Below the pieces are notes generated by a model. The model did not search any database and had not been told where the DNA came from. It saw only the letters and a list, made by a program, of their open reading frames with translations. Shown here piece after piece: positions 10,488 to 22,272 of a stretch of DNA of 64,000 nucleotides. Source of the DNA: Gerris lacustris (taxonomy: Eukaryota; Arthropoda; Insecta; Hemiptera; Gerridae); NCBI GenBank assembly GCA_951217055.1, contig OX578281.1, positions 67,210,043-67,274,042 on the forward strand, in the 5' to 3' direction. Both the position numbers and the translations under genes were made by a program. Numbering within the stretch: position 1 is the first letter of the stretch; the number at the start of each line of letters is the position of its first letter.

Positions 10488-11375
10488 ATTATAAAGTATT
10501 ATAGTTTTAAGTTTTATATTATATAACGTATATTTATGAGATGTTAGAAAAAAATATATTTAAATAAAAAAAATACACTTTAATATAGAAAATTTCCACT
10601 AGAAACTCGACGCAAAAAAATTTGTCAACTTGTTTTAATGGTCAATAGAGTGTTTTAAACTGTTATATATACCATTAACTATTACATTAAAATATATAGT
10701 AAATTCAAATTAATCTTAGTACCAATAACGAAAAAGGTTATATTATATAAAAGTATCAGATAACTATCGCATAAATTACCAGCAAAAGTAATTAACTAAT
10801 CCGTATATAGTAAACAAAATCAGGATTTTTAGATAATTATAATTCGGATTGTAGATTTTACTTCCAGGGACTGATGTCATGAGCAGATGCAACTGATTTC
10901 CTTCATGGCAGAGACATGAAGATCGAACGTAACACCGTGATATCATTTCCTTAGCATAGACATCTGACTTGTTATTAGTACCGCATCATGTATCTCAACT
11001 GCATGAAGATTATCGTCTATAGAAAGATAAACGTACATTTATCTTCATATTGTATCAGCTAATTTAAATAAGATCGATCATAGATAACGTAACCAGTATC
11101 TATAGTAATAACACCGTTAAATTAGACGCATAATAACCGTCGGATATAAATAATCCACCGTAACAAGCTTTCTGATTAATTATGCTGAATATGACACCAA
11201 TTTCAATATCTTATGAACTAGACTAAATTATGTAATGTAGATCTAGTCAAAAGTATATTCAGAAACCGAAACCATCTTTAGGTAACACAAAAATTTCAAC
11301 CGTATTATTTTAGTCTCATTAAATCATATATCACTTTCTGATAGATCAGTGTAATCAGAAGTTTTAAAGGGGCAA
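10488..11375. other. AT-rich stretch without recognisable feature
   Basis: Nothing recognised. 10860-11000 is less AT-rich than its surroundings but has no convincing open frame. Confidence 0.5.
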
Positions 11376-11559
11376 ACGTCAAAACGTGAGCCCCACTTTA
11401 ACACCAACTATTAATTGCAGCCGATCCAATAATAATTGTTTATACATAATAATACATGAATGTATGATTAACTTTTTCTATAACTTATCTAGTAGTAGTC
11501 TAGTACTTCCTACTAGAACGGGTAGGACGAACCACTTGTTCGAACCTTGCAATTGGGCC

Positions 11560-11853
11560 ATCACTTAGGCCCTTTTTACGCCCCGTGGTGGAGAGTTCCA
11601 GCTACTTCACACATCATACATTTGTACATTGTACCGCCGAAGCGAGTATGGTGTAGTTATTAGTAAGCTATATAAGCGTGCGTCAAAGCGTGGGGGAAGA
11701 GTCCCCATAAAGGGTGTCCCTCGCCCTGCACCGTCCGCGATTCATTGATGCGAATCAGAGTATCATGGCACAGGATCGAACGCACGACCTCGAGTTGCCT
11801 CGACTTATTGATAGCTGAGCGAGCGCCCTAACACGCTCGGCTACCCTGGTTCC
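11560..11853 (-). mobile_element. tRNA-derived SINE S2
   Basis: Read on the minus strand from 11853, aaccagggtagccgagcgtg contains a pol III A box. About 50 bases later gtgcgttcgatcc (11773-11785) matches a B box. The body downstream is moderately GC-rich. A further ggttcgaac lies at 11538-11546 on the same strand, so the element could extend to about 11380 or be a dimer. Ends and TSD were not resolved. Confidence 0.5.
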
Positions 11854-11912
11854 CTCTATTTATAACTTATCTAAAAAAGTTGTTTAAGAGATTCATTTGC
11901 TTTAAAAAATAT

Positions 11913-12660
11913 TATTGAAGCGAGCTTCTTACATTCAACGAACTATGCATCCTGTCTGTCTGTCTGTCAGTAACGTTTACGATTCCAACGATAACTTGAG
12001 TAAAAGTTGACTGATTTAGTTGGAATTTAGTATACATGTTCCTTTTTGTTCGTTCGACAGCGTTATCCGTCCAAGAGTTCGCGCGCAACGCTTGCGTAAA
12101 CGTGAGCATCAAATGTAAAATTGGAATTTCAGGACGGGAAAAGATTCTATCATCACCTATTCGAAAAGAGATTTTTTTTTTCAAAATAATATTTTTTAGT
12201 AAAAACATTTTTTAGTCAAAATAACATTTTTTAGTAAAAACATTCATAGCGACACCGCTATGAATGAATAAAGATCGTTAAAACTATTAAAGCGGACCTA
12301 AACGTTTAAAGTAGAGAAAACAACGTTTTTACCGATACCTTACGTTCTAACGTAACGATTTTAATAAAACTTCATATACATCGTCTAAAGTACAACTAAA
12401 CAGGCATGTAAAATTTCAACTTGATAAAAGCAGAGGTTTTTGAGTATTGAAGTGATACATTTATAATAATAGTTCAAAAGCTACTGCAGGTGGTCAAGAT
12501 TCTTATAGGAGTGTAGTTATATAGGTTTATCTAGGAAGAGCTTTGTACCAAGTACCCCCCACTCTACCCCACACTACCCTCTTCCAGTTATCTTCAACTA
12601 TGACATTCATCATGATTAAAAAATTTCTTAATATTCAGTATTTTATTGCAATACGCTCGC
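11913..12660 (-). mobile_element. Family A element, copy A2
   Basis: Reverse-oriented A copy beginning attgaagcgagcttcttaca and ending near ttgcaatacgctcgc. At the left end an internal repeat (gctcgcttacgctcgctt in other copies) is collapsed, removing about ten bases. The distal part outside the left inverted repeat (ctaggcatcgcg) is missing, so it is truncated. The (GACA)n run is short. Confidence 0.75.
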
Positions 12661-13018
12661 AATACGACCATAGTTAAATAATCTTCACGAGATACAACAA
12701 ACTAGACTTAATGGAAATAAATAAACATCCTAAAATAAAAATTACTAATATAAAGTTTATTTTTTTCTTCCTCTAAATGAATGAGGAAGTCTAAAGTAAA
12801 AGTCAATCAACATTTTTATTAGTAATCTTATCAAATACAAGATAAGACTCTAGAAGATAACGCGCGTTAGACTGATAAACATTTATCAAGAGGTTAACAA
12901 CAAATTCTCAAATGTGAAGTCAATAGAGCTTAAAAAAGAAAAGTACAATACTTATACGTTTTTAAAAGTCAATACTCACTCTGTGGTTTATACCACTCAA
13001 GGCAGCGGGGCAATGATA

Positions 13019-13228
13019 GTCCAGGAGATTTTTTGTAAAAGTGAATCCTTTTTATTGCCTTTTAAGAATATGTGGTCAGCTAAGTTCGTCTGCGGGTTAA
13101 AGCTCGGCAAAATGCCTATGCACTTGAAAAAAACAAACCGGTGGAAAGCGGCGCCATGTCCCGCCTATATATTGGCGGACAATGTGATTTTCATGATCCT
13201 GAGTACAAAATTAGTTCGTAGACCAATA
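13019..13228 (+). mobile_element. Family I palindrome, copy I5, left arm
   Basis: Starts after a TA with gtccaggaga and follows the I arm ('ttttaagaatatgtggtcag', then 'ctaagttcgtctgcggg', then 'aaacaaaccggtgg') to the point where A3 interrupts it. A 128-codon frame through this region is a by-product of the repeat and not a gene. Confidence 0.7.
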
Positions 13229-13927
13229 ACTAGGCATCGCGTGGCTCTATTATTGAAGCGAGCGTATTCCAATAAAATACTGAATATTCAAATTTGTTAA
13301 TCATGATAAATGTCATAGTTGAAGATAAGTGGAAGAGGGCAGTGTGAGGAAGAGTGGGGGTACTCGGTACAAAGCTTTACTTCCTAAACAAACCTACATA
13401 CAACACGACTATAAGAATCTTAACCACTCGTCATAGCTTTTAAACTAATATTATAAATGTATCACTTCATTACTCAAATACTACTGCTTGCATCAAGTTG
13501 AAATTTTACATACTTGTTTCAATTGCACTTTAGACGATGTATATGAAGTTTTATTAAAATCGTTACGTTAGAACGTAAGATATCGGTGAAAAGGTTGTTT
13601 TCTCTATTTTAAACGTTTAGGTCCGCTTTAATAGTTTTAGCGATCTTCATTAATTCATAGCAGTGTCGTTGTTGGTTTTACTAAAAAATGTTATTTAAAA
13701 AAAATGTTCGTCTCATCGAATAGGTGATGATAGCATTTTTTCCTGTCCTGAAATTCCAATTTTAAATTTGAAGCTCACGTTTACGCGAGCATTGCGCGCG
13801 AACTCTTGGACGGATCACGCTGTCCAACGAACTTAGCCTGAGTATTAGTAAGAAGATCATGTATACCAAATTTCAACTAAATCGGTCAACTTTTACTCAA
13901 GTTATCGTCACACGCGTAAACGTTACT

Positions 13928-13963
<36 letters not shown>

Positions 13964-14013
13964 AGATGCATATTTCGTTGAATGTAAGAAGCTCGCTTAC
14001 GCTCGCTTCAATT
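13229..14013 (+). mobile_element. Family A element, copy A3
   Basis: Full-length A copy starting actaggcatcgcgtggct and ending tacgctcgcttcaatt. The (GACA)n run at 13928-13968 has about ten units. It lies inside the I5 palindrome: the left I arm stops at 13228 and the right arm resumes at about 14025. A4 follows in the same orientation 236 bases later. Confidence 0.85.
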
Positions 14014-14024
14014 AAGTTAAAACC

Positions 14025-14098
14025 AAAGCTATGTCCCGCAGATGAACTTAGCCGACCACATATTCTTAAAAGGGCTTTTTTTGCACACCATCTGTTGT
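14025..14098 (-). mobile_element. Family I palindrome, copy I5, right arm fragment
   Basis: ccaaagctatgtcccgcag, then 'gaacttagccgaccacatat' and a degraded terminus near ttgcacaccatctg. It is the partner of 13019-13228 across A3. The centre of the palindrome is missing or replaced. Confidence 0.65.
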
Positions 14099-14249
14099 AT
14101 CCTGATTTAGACAATGCTATGTAGATATATAATGGCTACACTGCTCCCCAGCTAACCACGTGATATACTCACACACTCGATATAAACGGTGTAATGTGAC
14201 GCTCTTGCAATACAGCAATACCTTTTAAATGTTTCTATTTTATTATCTA

Positions 14250-14920
14250 ACTAGGCATCGCGTGGCTCTATCATTGAAGCGAGCGTATAGTAATAAATAT
14301 GTATTGAATATTGAAAAAAAAGATTATTGTGAATCATGATGAGTTGATAGATAATGGGTCTGGTAGTAGTGCAGCGGCTAGTAGTAGGGGAACCACCCCG
14401 CATTCTTACTTTTCCACTAACCACACATCTCTATTTCAATATTTATAATTTGTATCTCTTTGCTACAAACAAACTACTGAATGTATCAAATTGAAATTTT
14501 GCATGCCTGTTTCAATTGTGCATCAGATGGTGTCTATGAAGTTTTAATAAAATCGTTACGTTAGAACGTAAGATATCGGTAAAAAGGTTGTTTTCTCTAT
14601 TTTAAACGTTTAGGCCCGATTTAATAGTTTTAGCGTACTTTATTAATTCATAGCGGTGTCGCTGTTGGTTTTACTAAAAAATGTTATTTGAAAAAAATGT
14701 TCGTCTCATCGAATAGATGATGATAGAATCTTTTCCCGTCCTGAAATTCCAATTTAATTTTTGAACCTCTCGTTTACGCGAGCGTTGCGCGCGAACTCTT
14801 GGACGGATCACGCTGTCCAACGAACTTAGCCTGAGTATTAGTAAGAGGATCATGTATACCAAATTTCAACTAAATCGGTCAACTTTTACTCAAGTTATCG
14901 TCACACGCGTGAACGTTACT

Positions 14921-14980
<60 letters not shown>

Positions 14981-15028
14981 CGGAGCATATTTCGTTGAAT
15001 GTAGGAAGCTCGCTACGCTCGCTTCAAT
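14250..15028 (+). mobile_element. Family A element, copy A4
   Basis: Starts actaggcatcgcgtggctc and ends gctacgctcgcttcaatt. Differs from A1 and A3 mainly in the first 250 bases. It carries the longest (GACA)n run, 14921-14980, about 15 units. Confidence 0.85.
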
Positions 15029-15283
15029 TATAATTCTCTTCTAAAGTTTTTATGTGTGTGTTAATTTATCAGAAAGACATAACACTATCTACTGTAGTAT
15101 GAGGGTAGTACTGCATTACTACTACAATAAGACGCTCTCCATAGAACTCAACAAAGACGAATTAAAACAATAACCTGTGACTATTTTTTGTTAATAATCA
15201 AATTGATAAGAATGATAAAAGATTTGATGATTAGAACAAATATATTTTTGTTTAATTTTTATCCTGACAAAGAGTAAAAAATA

Positions 15284-15877
15284 GACTGCCAATTGGTGTG
15301 GCACATAGCTTCCTCGCATCCTATCCACTTACTGCATTGGTTTTATGCTTTTTTTACAAGCCATTATTGTCTAATTTGATTAATTGTTTCCCCGTTTTTT
15401 AATCTGTCAAAATTGTTTTAATTTTTTACATGAATTAAAGTATCAATTTAGCAAAAGTTAAAGAGCGCAGACGGTTCAAATTAATCTTGGGATATCTGCG
15501 GGTTACTTTTGTTAAACTGTAAAAGTATCATACAAATCAGATAAGTACTTTTGAAGCTATAGGTGTAAATAGATGTATGTTTGTGCGCATGTGGAAGAGA
15601 AACAAATAAGCTCAGTAGGTTCAAACTTATATGGGACCAACAATGGGCTAATTATGACCTACCATCTAAATTTCATTAAAATCGGACGTGTAGTTTTTAA
15701 GATATGTTGGTTCGCAAAAATCGAACGACAGACCGACAGACAGACACGGAACCAAAAATGTTCCCTGATGTCTGCAACGGATTTCTGTCTTGGAATTTTT
15801 GAAATCGGAGACCTAAAATATTTTCGTTTTTCGAAACGATCACATAGCTTCCGTTACCTTCGGTAAGCTCGGAAGCA
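15284..15877 (+). mobile_element. Family B element, copy B2
   Basis: Full length, from gactgccaattggtgtggca to accttcggtaagctcgg then aagc. One of the best-preserved B copies. Confidence 0.8.
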
Positions 15878-15894
15878 ATAGATAAAGCAGATAT

Positions 15895-16450
15895 TCGTTT
15901 TTACTTTTCCGTATCCTAAAGAAAAAGTATTATTATCACTCAAAAATCCGGAACCGAGATTACAACAGAATTATCCGTTTTTGGTTCTTTTTTAGACGAT
16001 TTGACGGGACTTTTAGCTGGATGTCTGTCTGTCTATCTGTGGCTCGCAAACTCCAAAAAAGTTTTAAAGCTAAACAGTTAAAACTAGGGACAAAAATCAG
16101 TCCTTACATGTTGTTATGCTGCCCAGAAAAAAATTTAATTTGTGATGTCATTAACCCGTTTTGCTGTATCTTGAAAATTTACAATTGCGCTAAAATGTGA
16201 ACCGCAATTATACACCTCTTTATAAGACGAACATTTCACTGAATTTCGTTTTGATATCTGCGGCCATTTTGAAAATATATACTTTTCAACTTTTTAAACT
16301 TTAACGCTAAATAATTACAGAACTACAGCTGAAATTCATACAAATGATATCTTTCTATAAGATAAAATAAGTCCTCCATATTTTAGCTTAATATCTGCCG
16401 CCATTTTGAAAATATCGATTTTTTAATATTACATAGGAAAGTTTTTGTTT
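15895..16450. repeat. Family M repeat, copy M1
   Basis: Shares with M2 (20367-21055) the order 'tttttacttttcc', 'aaaagtatt', 'gaattatccgtttt', 'ctaaacagttaaaact' and 'gccgccattttgaaaat'. About 550 bp, divergent, with no TIR or coding found. In M2 the right end abuts a 5S-like block; that block is absent here. Confidence 0.55.
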
Positions 16451-17247
16451 ACATTTTTAAATACCTCGCAATAACGGACCTCACTTTCCGGACTTATTAC
16501 TTTGTATGAAGTACAAACTAAATTATAAATAAAACATAATTAAAAAATCTTTTGTCATTGATAGGTTCATTTTTGATAAGAAAAAGTTCTGAGACGCTAC
16601 GTCCGATTATTTAAAATTTAATTTAATCAGCTGAACTACTTAAAGGAAATAGGAAACTAAAAGAACAGTATGAAAAAAAAAATATATTCTACATAAGAAA
16701 TGCGGAAATTAACGTATGCAGAACCAGATTCACTAGATAATGAACCTTCTCTGTACTCAGGTGTTATCGTAAATAATTTAAAAAAGAAGATAAAACATGC
16801 AGTAAGGAAATGATGTTCTAATATGAAGTTATGAACTAACGAGCGGGCTATTAAAACCCACGGACCAAGACTCACGAGACCAGTCTACCTTGAAATTGAA
16901 CCCTATTGTTGAATGACATATCATTATGACACATGGCTTAACAAACCATAATAACGAGTAATCAATCTTGCATTGATAAACAACCTTCTTTCACTTTTAG
17001 AGATGTCAAACACTGCATACTACTGTTAAACAGCTGACTAAAATATGTATAGCATTCATAAAGATATAAGAAAAAAAACTAGAATAAATTGTAACAAAAA
17101 ATTACTGCATATAGAGAGCTAACGAAAATTAAATCACGCTAATAAAGATATTATGTCAATAGAGATAAAAAGTAAAAGTTAGGTGAATAATTGTAACAGA
17201 AAATTAATTAAATAATATTAATAGCACAAACAAAAATGTTACAGAAC
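16451..17247. other. AT-rich stretch without recognisable feature
   Basis: No gene, RNA or repeat family recognised on either strand. Confidence 0.5.
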
Positions 17248-17486
17248 TACAGTCTATAAGATTAGAGTTGGCACAATCGAAGGCGGGAAAATTTTGAGAG
17301 GGAAACGATTCTATTGGTCTGCCATCTTGAATGCAACTTTAGAAAAAAAATGCCCTACTCTAACCCTGTTCCACAAAAAAAATATAACATGGCAACACTG
17401 ATTTTCCCTTTATATAACCCCAAAACTACCTCCACGTTTGTTGTTTCCCGCCTTCGATTGTGCCAACTCTAATCTTTTAGACTGTA
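17248..17486. mobile_element. MITE Q with long near-perfect TIR
   Basis: 239-bp element. agattagagttggcacaatc, then gaaggcggga (from 17259), is matched perfectly by its reverse complement ending near 17474. Pairing continues outward through cagtctataag with one mismatch, about 41 bases in all. TA dinucleotides border both outer ends (ta-cagtct and agactg-ta), consistent with a Tc1/mariner-type TA duplication. Non-coding interior. Confidence 0.85.
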
Positions 17487-17524
17487 CATAATATTATGAA
17501 TGAGGAAATCTCTTATAATATTCG

Positions 17525-17732
17525 GTACAGAAAAATTCATCCCTCTTTCGTCTCAGGGTATGATTTTTCTGAGCATGTATGCCAAATTTCCTCAAAATCG
17601 GGCCAGTAATTTTGGCTCCAGGCGTCCATGACATTTAATAAAAACTTCTTTTTTGACTCAGGGCACCCCAAAACGTGTAAATCCATCAAAATCTTAAAAT
17701 CGAATTCGCTATCACACCACTTTCTCTTTATA
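17525..17732 (+). mobile_element. Family H fragment, copy H2
   Basis: Right part of H: 'cagggtatgatttttctga', 'gccaaatttcctcaaaatcg', 'aaaacgtgtaaatccatc', and the terminal hairpin tttctctttatatgagaaa. The left half is missing. Confidence 0.7.
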
Positions 17733-18600
17733 TGAGAAAGTAAAAACCCAGGAGAGTAACGGGTCCCTGGTTCGATCCCCCGGGTGGTCACAATGTTTTT
17801 ATCAGTAAAAAAACGACAAGGTAAATAGATTTTTGTAAATGAAATTTTCATCGGCCAATCATAAGGTATTAGTTTGAATTATTTCATCATTTTAGGACTG
17901 ACCGTTATAGGGCAGTTGGAGGGGTTCAATTTTTGAGGTAGAAGTCGATTTATAAAACCAAAAAAAAAATAGAGAATTTATAAATTTCATTTAAACATAT
18001 TTGTAATACACATCAGTAGCTTTCATTTGATACCCCCACTCAAAATTTTAAACAAATAAAAATTATGGCTCACTGCCCATAATGGGTTAGCCCATCCCAG
18101 GTCCATTACAAATATACAAACTTAGAGGTGTCCTAATTAATATTCCTCCATTCGAAGGTTGAAGTTTACCGCTTTAAGTACCAGTTCAAAGAATGTTCAA
18201 AAGTTTAAGTTATTTACAATAAGTTACCTCTCTAATGATGAACCAGTTTATCTATTGAGTAATTTGATATTGCAGACTTACCTGAAACAAACAAAACGAA
18301 ACTATTTAATAATTATAATGCATAATATATTCTACAAAAGATTAATATTGGATAAATAAATAAAAAAAAACTAAACACATAATTACTATTCATCTTAAAT
18401 ATATAATATATTAGTCAATAGGTTGGGTTCGTCGTTTAAAAGGTTTATACTTATACTGCTAATGGCCAATGAAGATACACTCTAACCCCGTATCATCCAT
18501 CACACACACAGTCGTAAAAGCCCTTTTGCAGGCCTAAGCCCTTCAAGGGCTGTTGTGCCACAAATTATGATTACTACTATAATTACTAATAACGGACAAA
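17733..18600. other. Stretch with isolated B-box and a LINE-tail-like piece
   Basis: ctggttcgatcccccgg at 17768-17784 is an isolated tRNA B-box match without a tRNA fold. At 18528-18560 'ggcctaagcccttcaagggc' is like 24979-25010, a sequence I associate with LINE 3' ends. No gene seen. Confidence 0.35.
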
Positions 18601-18735
18601 TCCATTAAAAAAATCGGGTACCTCAGAACATTTCCTCACTTCGGAGGACACTAAAGTGGCCTCTTCTGCTGCGTAGGAAACAGCATAGGGCATAGGGATG
18701 GGTGACCGTTTTGAACTAACTGATTTTTTTTTATT
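18600..18735 (+). mobile_element. 5S-rRNA-like SINE unit, copy L1
   Basis: tcgggtacctcagaacattt through gatgggtgaccgttttgaac. 'ggatgggtgaccg' matches the box C region of the 5S rRNA internal promoter. It is an inverted partner of 21056-21225 and less complete than that copy. Confidence 0.5.
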
Positions 18736-18739
18736 ACAA

Positions 18740-19820
18740 TTTTTCTAAAAAAAAAATGTTTTAATATTTTTTATTTCATTTATATTTATTTAAATTTTTG
18801 CGTAAATTATTATTTATTTATTTATTAATTATGCGTAGTAAATTATTATTTATTTATTTATTAATGGCAATTTATTTTTTTTTTGCATTACTATTTTTTT
18901 TTAATAGGAATCTTGTTTGGGAAGAAGAATCTTTGTTAAAATCTAATATCGATAAGAATTGCATTAACTTATACGGACTAGAAAGAAAACGTCATAAATT
19001 ATTTATTTCTTTCAATAATAAATTGTTATAATATCAAATCACATAATTAAAAAAAAAAAAAACAACACAGTTTATCATAAACACAGCAGAGCTGTGTTTA
19101 TGATAAAGGAAATAACAAAATACCCACGCAGTTCTTTATCAGCCAAATTATTTTTTTTATCCTCGTGGCCCGGGAATGGTTAAAAAATTGTACAGTAATA
19201 AAACATATTTCACACTCTAAGTGAAAAAACTGACAGACAGTATCACCTTCAAAACAAATTCATTTTTTTTTTTTAATTTTAAAATAACTCTGTTCTGCAA
19301 AGAAAAATAAATAAATACAAAATAATTTTAGACACGTTTATAAAATTACACATATATATACCTTGAACAAAAGCCATGTGTCTCTTGTAGTTAAAAAAAA
19401 TAATATGTATATACTCTGAAATGCTATATTTTTAGAAGTATGTATTATGTATGTATACAATAAACTAATGCTGATGAGGTCATTAGCATGTATATTGTAT
19501 GTATGAATCTTAATGAAGAAAAGCAAGCGGTGCCTTTTCTCGCAGATAATATTAATAATATAAGTATTTTAAAAACAAGAATAAAAAATTTAGAATAGAT
19601 TTTTATCAATATTTATTATTAAAATATAAGATTTTCTTTTTTAATTCATTTATTCATTTGATTCTTTTTAGCTACTTTCTACTTTATGACTTTTTAAATT
19701 ATCCTTCTCTTGCATTTGCCTATTTGTATTATGATAATTTGTACTAATAATTTGTACTATCAGTTTTTATTTTATTTTATTTGATAAATTTATTGTTATT
19801 TTATTTATCTATTGAACTTT
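18740..19820. other. Very AT-rich stretch with a perfect hairpin
   Basis: No gene. A 36-base direct duplication (tattatttatttatttatt with gcgta context) lies at 18795-18865. A perfect hairpin lies at 19071-19107. Remaining frames are low-complexity. Confidence 0.5.
19071..19107. repeat. Perfect 17-bp hairpin
   Basis: tttatcataaacacagc, a 3-base loop aga, then the exact complement. It could be a tiny palindromic MITE or a structural element; no second copy was seen in the window. Confidence 0.8.
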
Positions 19821-20320
19821 TTGCTTCCGAGCGTACCGAAGGTAACGGTATCTATGTGATCGTTCTGATGAACGAAAATATTTAATGTCTCCGATTTCAA
19901 AAAATCCGTTTTAGACATCAAGGAACATTTTTGGTTTCGTGTCTGTCTGCCGCTAAATTTTTTCGAATCAAAATAGCTTAAAAACTACACGTCCGATTTT
20001 AATACAATTATTATAGTAGGTCGTAGTAGGTCCCATATAAGTTTCAACCTTCTACGCTTATTTGTTTCTCTCCCACATGCGCACAAACATACATTTATTT
20101 ACAACTATAGCTTCAAAATTACTAATCTCATTTCTATGAAACTTTTACAGTTTATCGAAAGTAACCCGCAGATAGCCCTAGATTAATTTGAACCGTCTGC
20201 GCTCTTTAACTTTTGCTAAATTGATTCTTTAATTGATGTAAAAATTTGGACAGATTAAAAAACGGGGAAAAAATTATATATATTTGACAATAATGGCATA
20301 AAATTAATTAAGTACGTGAT
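19820..20320 (-). mobile_element. Family B element, copy B3
   Basis: Reverse-oriented B: starts with tttgcttccgagc (its right end) and ends near the interior 'gacaataatggcataaaa'. The segment containing the left terminus is missing. Confidence 0.7.
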
Positions 20321-20366
20321 AACCAAAAGCTAACTTTAGAAATTAAAAATTCATTTGAGGAGAGGC

Positions 20367-21055
20367 TTTTCATTTTTACTTTTCCTCACTACTAATAGTA
20401 GGAAAAGTATTGTTTTCACCAAAAAATTTTTTTTTCGAGATTTCAACGGAATTATCCGTTTTAAGACCTCCTGAATGGTTTTCAGCATGACGTATGTATG
20501 TGTGTGTGTGTGTGTGTGTATGTGTGTTATCATCGTAGCGCCCAAGGTATTTAACCTAGAGAGTTGAAACTTGGCAGAAAAATCAGTTCTAACCTGTAGT
20601 TGTGCCGCCCGGAAAATCAACTTTTTCCGCCATCTTGAACCCAGTTTGCTAAGTCAGCAAAAATTTAAAAAAAATCGTAATAAATGGTCCTGATCGAGTT
20701 GAAATTTGGCTCGAATGTACCTCTCTGTATGACAAACAAACCCACTAAATTTCATTTTGATTTTGGCCGCCATTTTGAAGTTATATATTTTTGGAGTTTT
20801 AAACTTTGACCGTTAATAATACCGAAAGTAAAATAGGTTTTTGACGTATAGCATATCGTTGGAACAGGAAAAAATTAAGGAACAAATACAAAAAAAACTA
20901 TAAAATTCCATTAATTAGTTTAAAAGTTATAAGCGAATATAATTATTTATTAGTAGTGCGATAATTTTGATGACGTCAAAGTTTGTTAACATCTGTCAAA
21001 ATATCGCCAAACTTCAAATAATTAAATAAAATATAGGTATTAAAAATAAGGGTTT
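20367..21055 (-). repeat. Family M repeat, copy M2
   Basis: Matches M1 in order, with a (GT)n run at 20490-20520. Its right end directly adjoins the 5S-like unit L2. On the minus strand the order is therefore 5S-like head then M body, which is how a SINE with a separate body would look. Confidence 0.5.
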
Positions 21056-21225
21056 TTTTGGAAGAATGATAATAAATCAGTTAGTTCAGAACGGTCACCC
21101 ATCCAAGAACTGACTACGTCCAATGCTGCTTCCTCCTGCTGCGAAGCAGCAGTAGAGGCCTTTTTAGTGGCCTCTGAAGTGAGGAAAAGTTCCGAGGTAC
21201 CCCGTACCCGATTTTTATTATTCTA
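21056..21225 (-). mobile_element. 5S-rRNA-like SINE head, copy L2
   Basis: On the minus strand, agcattggacgtagtcagtt followed by cttggatgggtgaccg aligns with the 5S rRNA promoter region (A box to box C, AGTACTTGGATGGGTGACCG-like). The upstream part contains the palindrome ctgctgcttcgcagcag (minus strand). It is not a 5S gene, because the remaining 5S domains are absent. Confidence 0.6.
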
Positions 21226-21402
21226 AAGACAAGAAAGAACAGTAATAGATTTATACCCATGACATTTATTTTAATAAATTAATTTTCAAATACCATCAAG
21301 TGCATTTGGAGAAAATCTATATCTGAATATTTTTTCTATAAAAACAACTAATAAATTAGCTTTGAACAACCCGAGAAATCGTACGCTTCTGAAAAAATCA
21401 CA

Positions 21403-21826
21403 AAAGCAGCCCCTACACGATCAAGCTGCTTGATAAAAACGTCACGTCAAGCAATGGTGTCAAGCATGATTGATAGTCAAGGAAGCCGTTTGATGCTTGA
21501 GTCAAGCCTTGACGGAGATTGATGGAAAGTTTGAATGAGTCAAGCGGCTTGAAGGAGCGCTTGATAGTCTAGAACAATTTTGATCAAGCATTCCGTCAAT
21601 CACCTGCTCGACACCCCAGATCCTGATTGGAAACCATGGTATCTACACAATACTGATTCACTACAGTCCAGGAGCAGCAGTTCACTAGTCGAAAACTCCG
21701 CTACAAATGAGTGTTGATGAAACGATTGATGGAATGCTTGATGCGCCCCAAGGCTGCTTGAAGGTCGTGTCAATCAGCTTGACGCGATGTTTTGATCAAG
21801 CGGCTTGATCGTGTAGGGGCTGCTTT
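21403..21826. mobile_element. MITE R with tcaagc subterminal repeats
   Basis: TIRs aaagcagcccctacacgatc and its complement (to 21826) are perfect over about 24 bases apart from the inner edge. The interior holds a dozen or more tcaagc/gcttga copies in both orientations. No TSD found. The right flank (21835-21875, 'atcaaaatcgtcggaaccgt') is an H-family fragment, so R may have landed in an H relic. Confidence 0.85.
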
Positions 21827-22221
21827 AGGACATTATCAAAATCGTCGGAACCGTTTTCGAGAAACTGTTGAGAAAAAAAAAAAAGATGCTATGCGACTTA
21901 ACTAAAAATATGTTAAGTAGGTAATTAAAAAAAAAATGTTCGTTTTAGACAAATCCACTTATAAAAGGCTACAAGCACCTTTTGTATTATAAATAATATT
22001 ACACATTAAAAATTATAAAATTTTCCTCAAACCAGTATTTTTAACCAGTAATAATTATCTTTCATATATAATAGTTGGAATTAAGCTATAAGTTAATTTA
22101 CAGTAGCACCGTTATAACAAGTACCACATTAATTTATGTATATAATAAATTATAGATGTTAGAAACATAGAAATATTATGTATAATATGTTAAAACAAAC
22201 ATTTTTTTTCAGAAATTTCTT

Positions 22222-22222
<1 letters not shown>

Positions 22223-22267
<45 letters not shown>
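22223..22267 (+). repeat. Poly(A) tract
   Basis: 45 consecutive A residues. It could be the tail of a retroposed copy, but the sequence upstream is not recognised. Confidence 0.9.

Positions 22268-22272
<5 letters not shown>

Noticed and set aside
12914..13300. Longest forward frame (128 codons)
   Set aside because: Runs through the arm of an I palindrome into the A3 element; homologous copies elsewhere are not open.
17755..17790. tRNA gene
   Set aside because: A good B box but no A box at the right distance and no cloverleaf. The same applies at 27229-27241.
21085..21115. 5S rRNA gene
   Set aside because: Only the promoter region resembles 5S; the rest of the 120-base gene is absent.
21403..21826. 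8-bp hAT TSD for MITE R
   Set aside because: Flanks aaatcaca and aggacatt do not match in any register tried.
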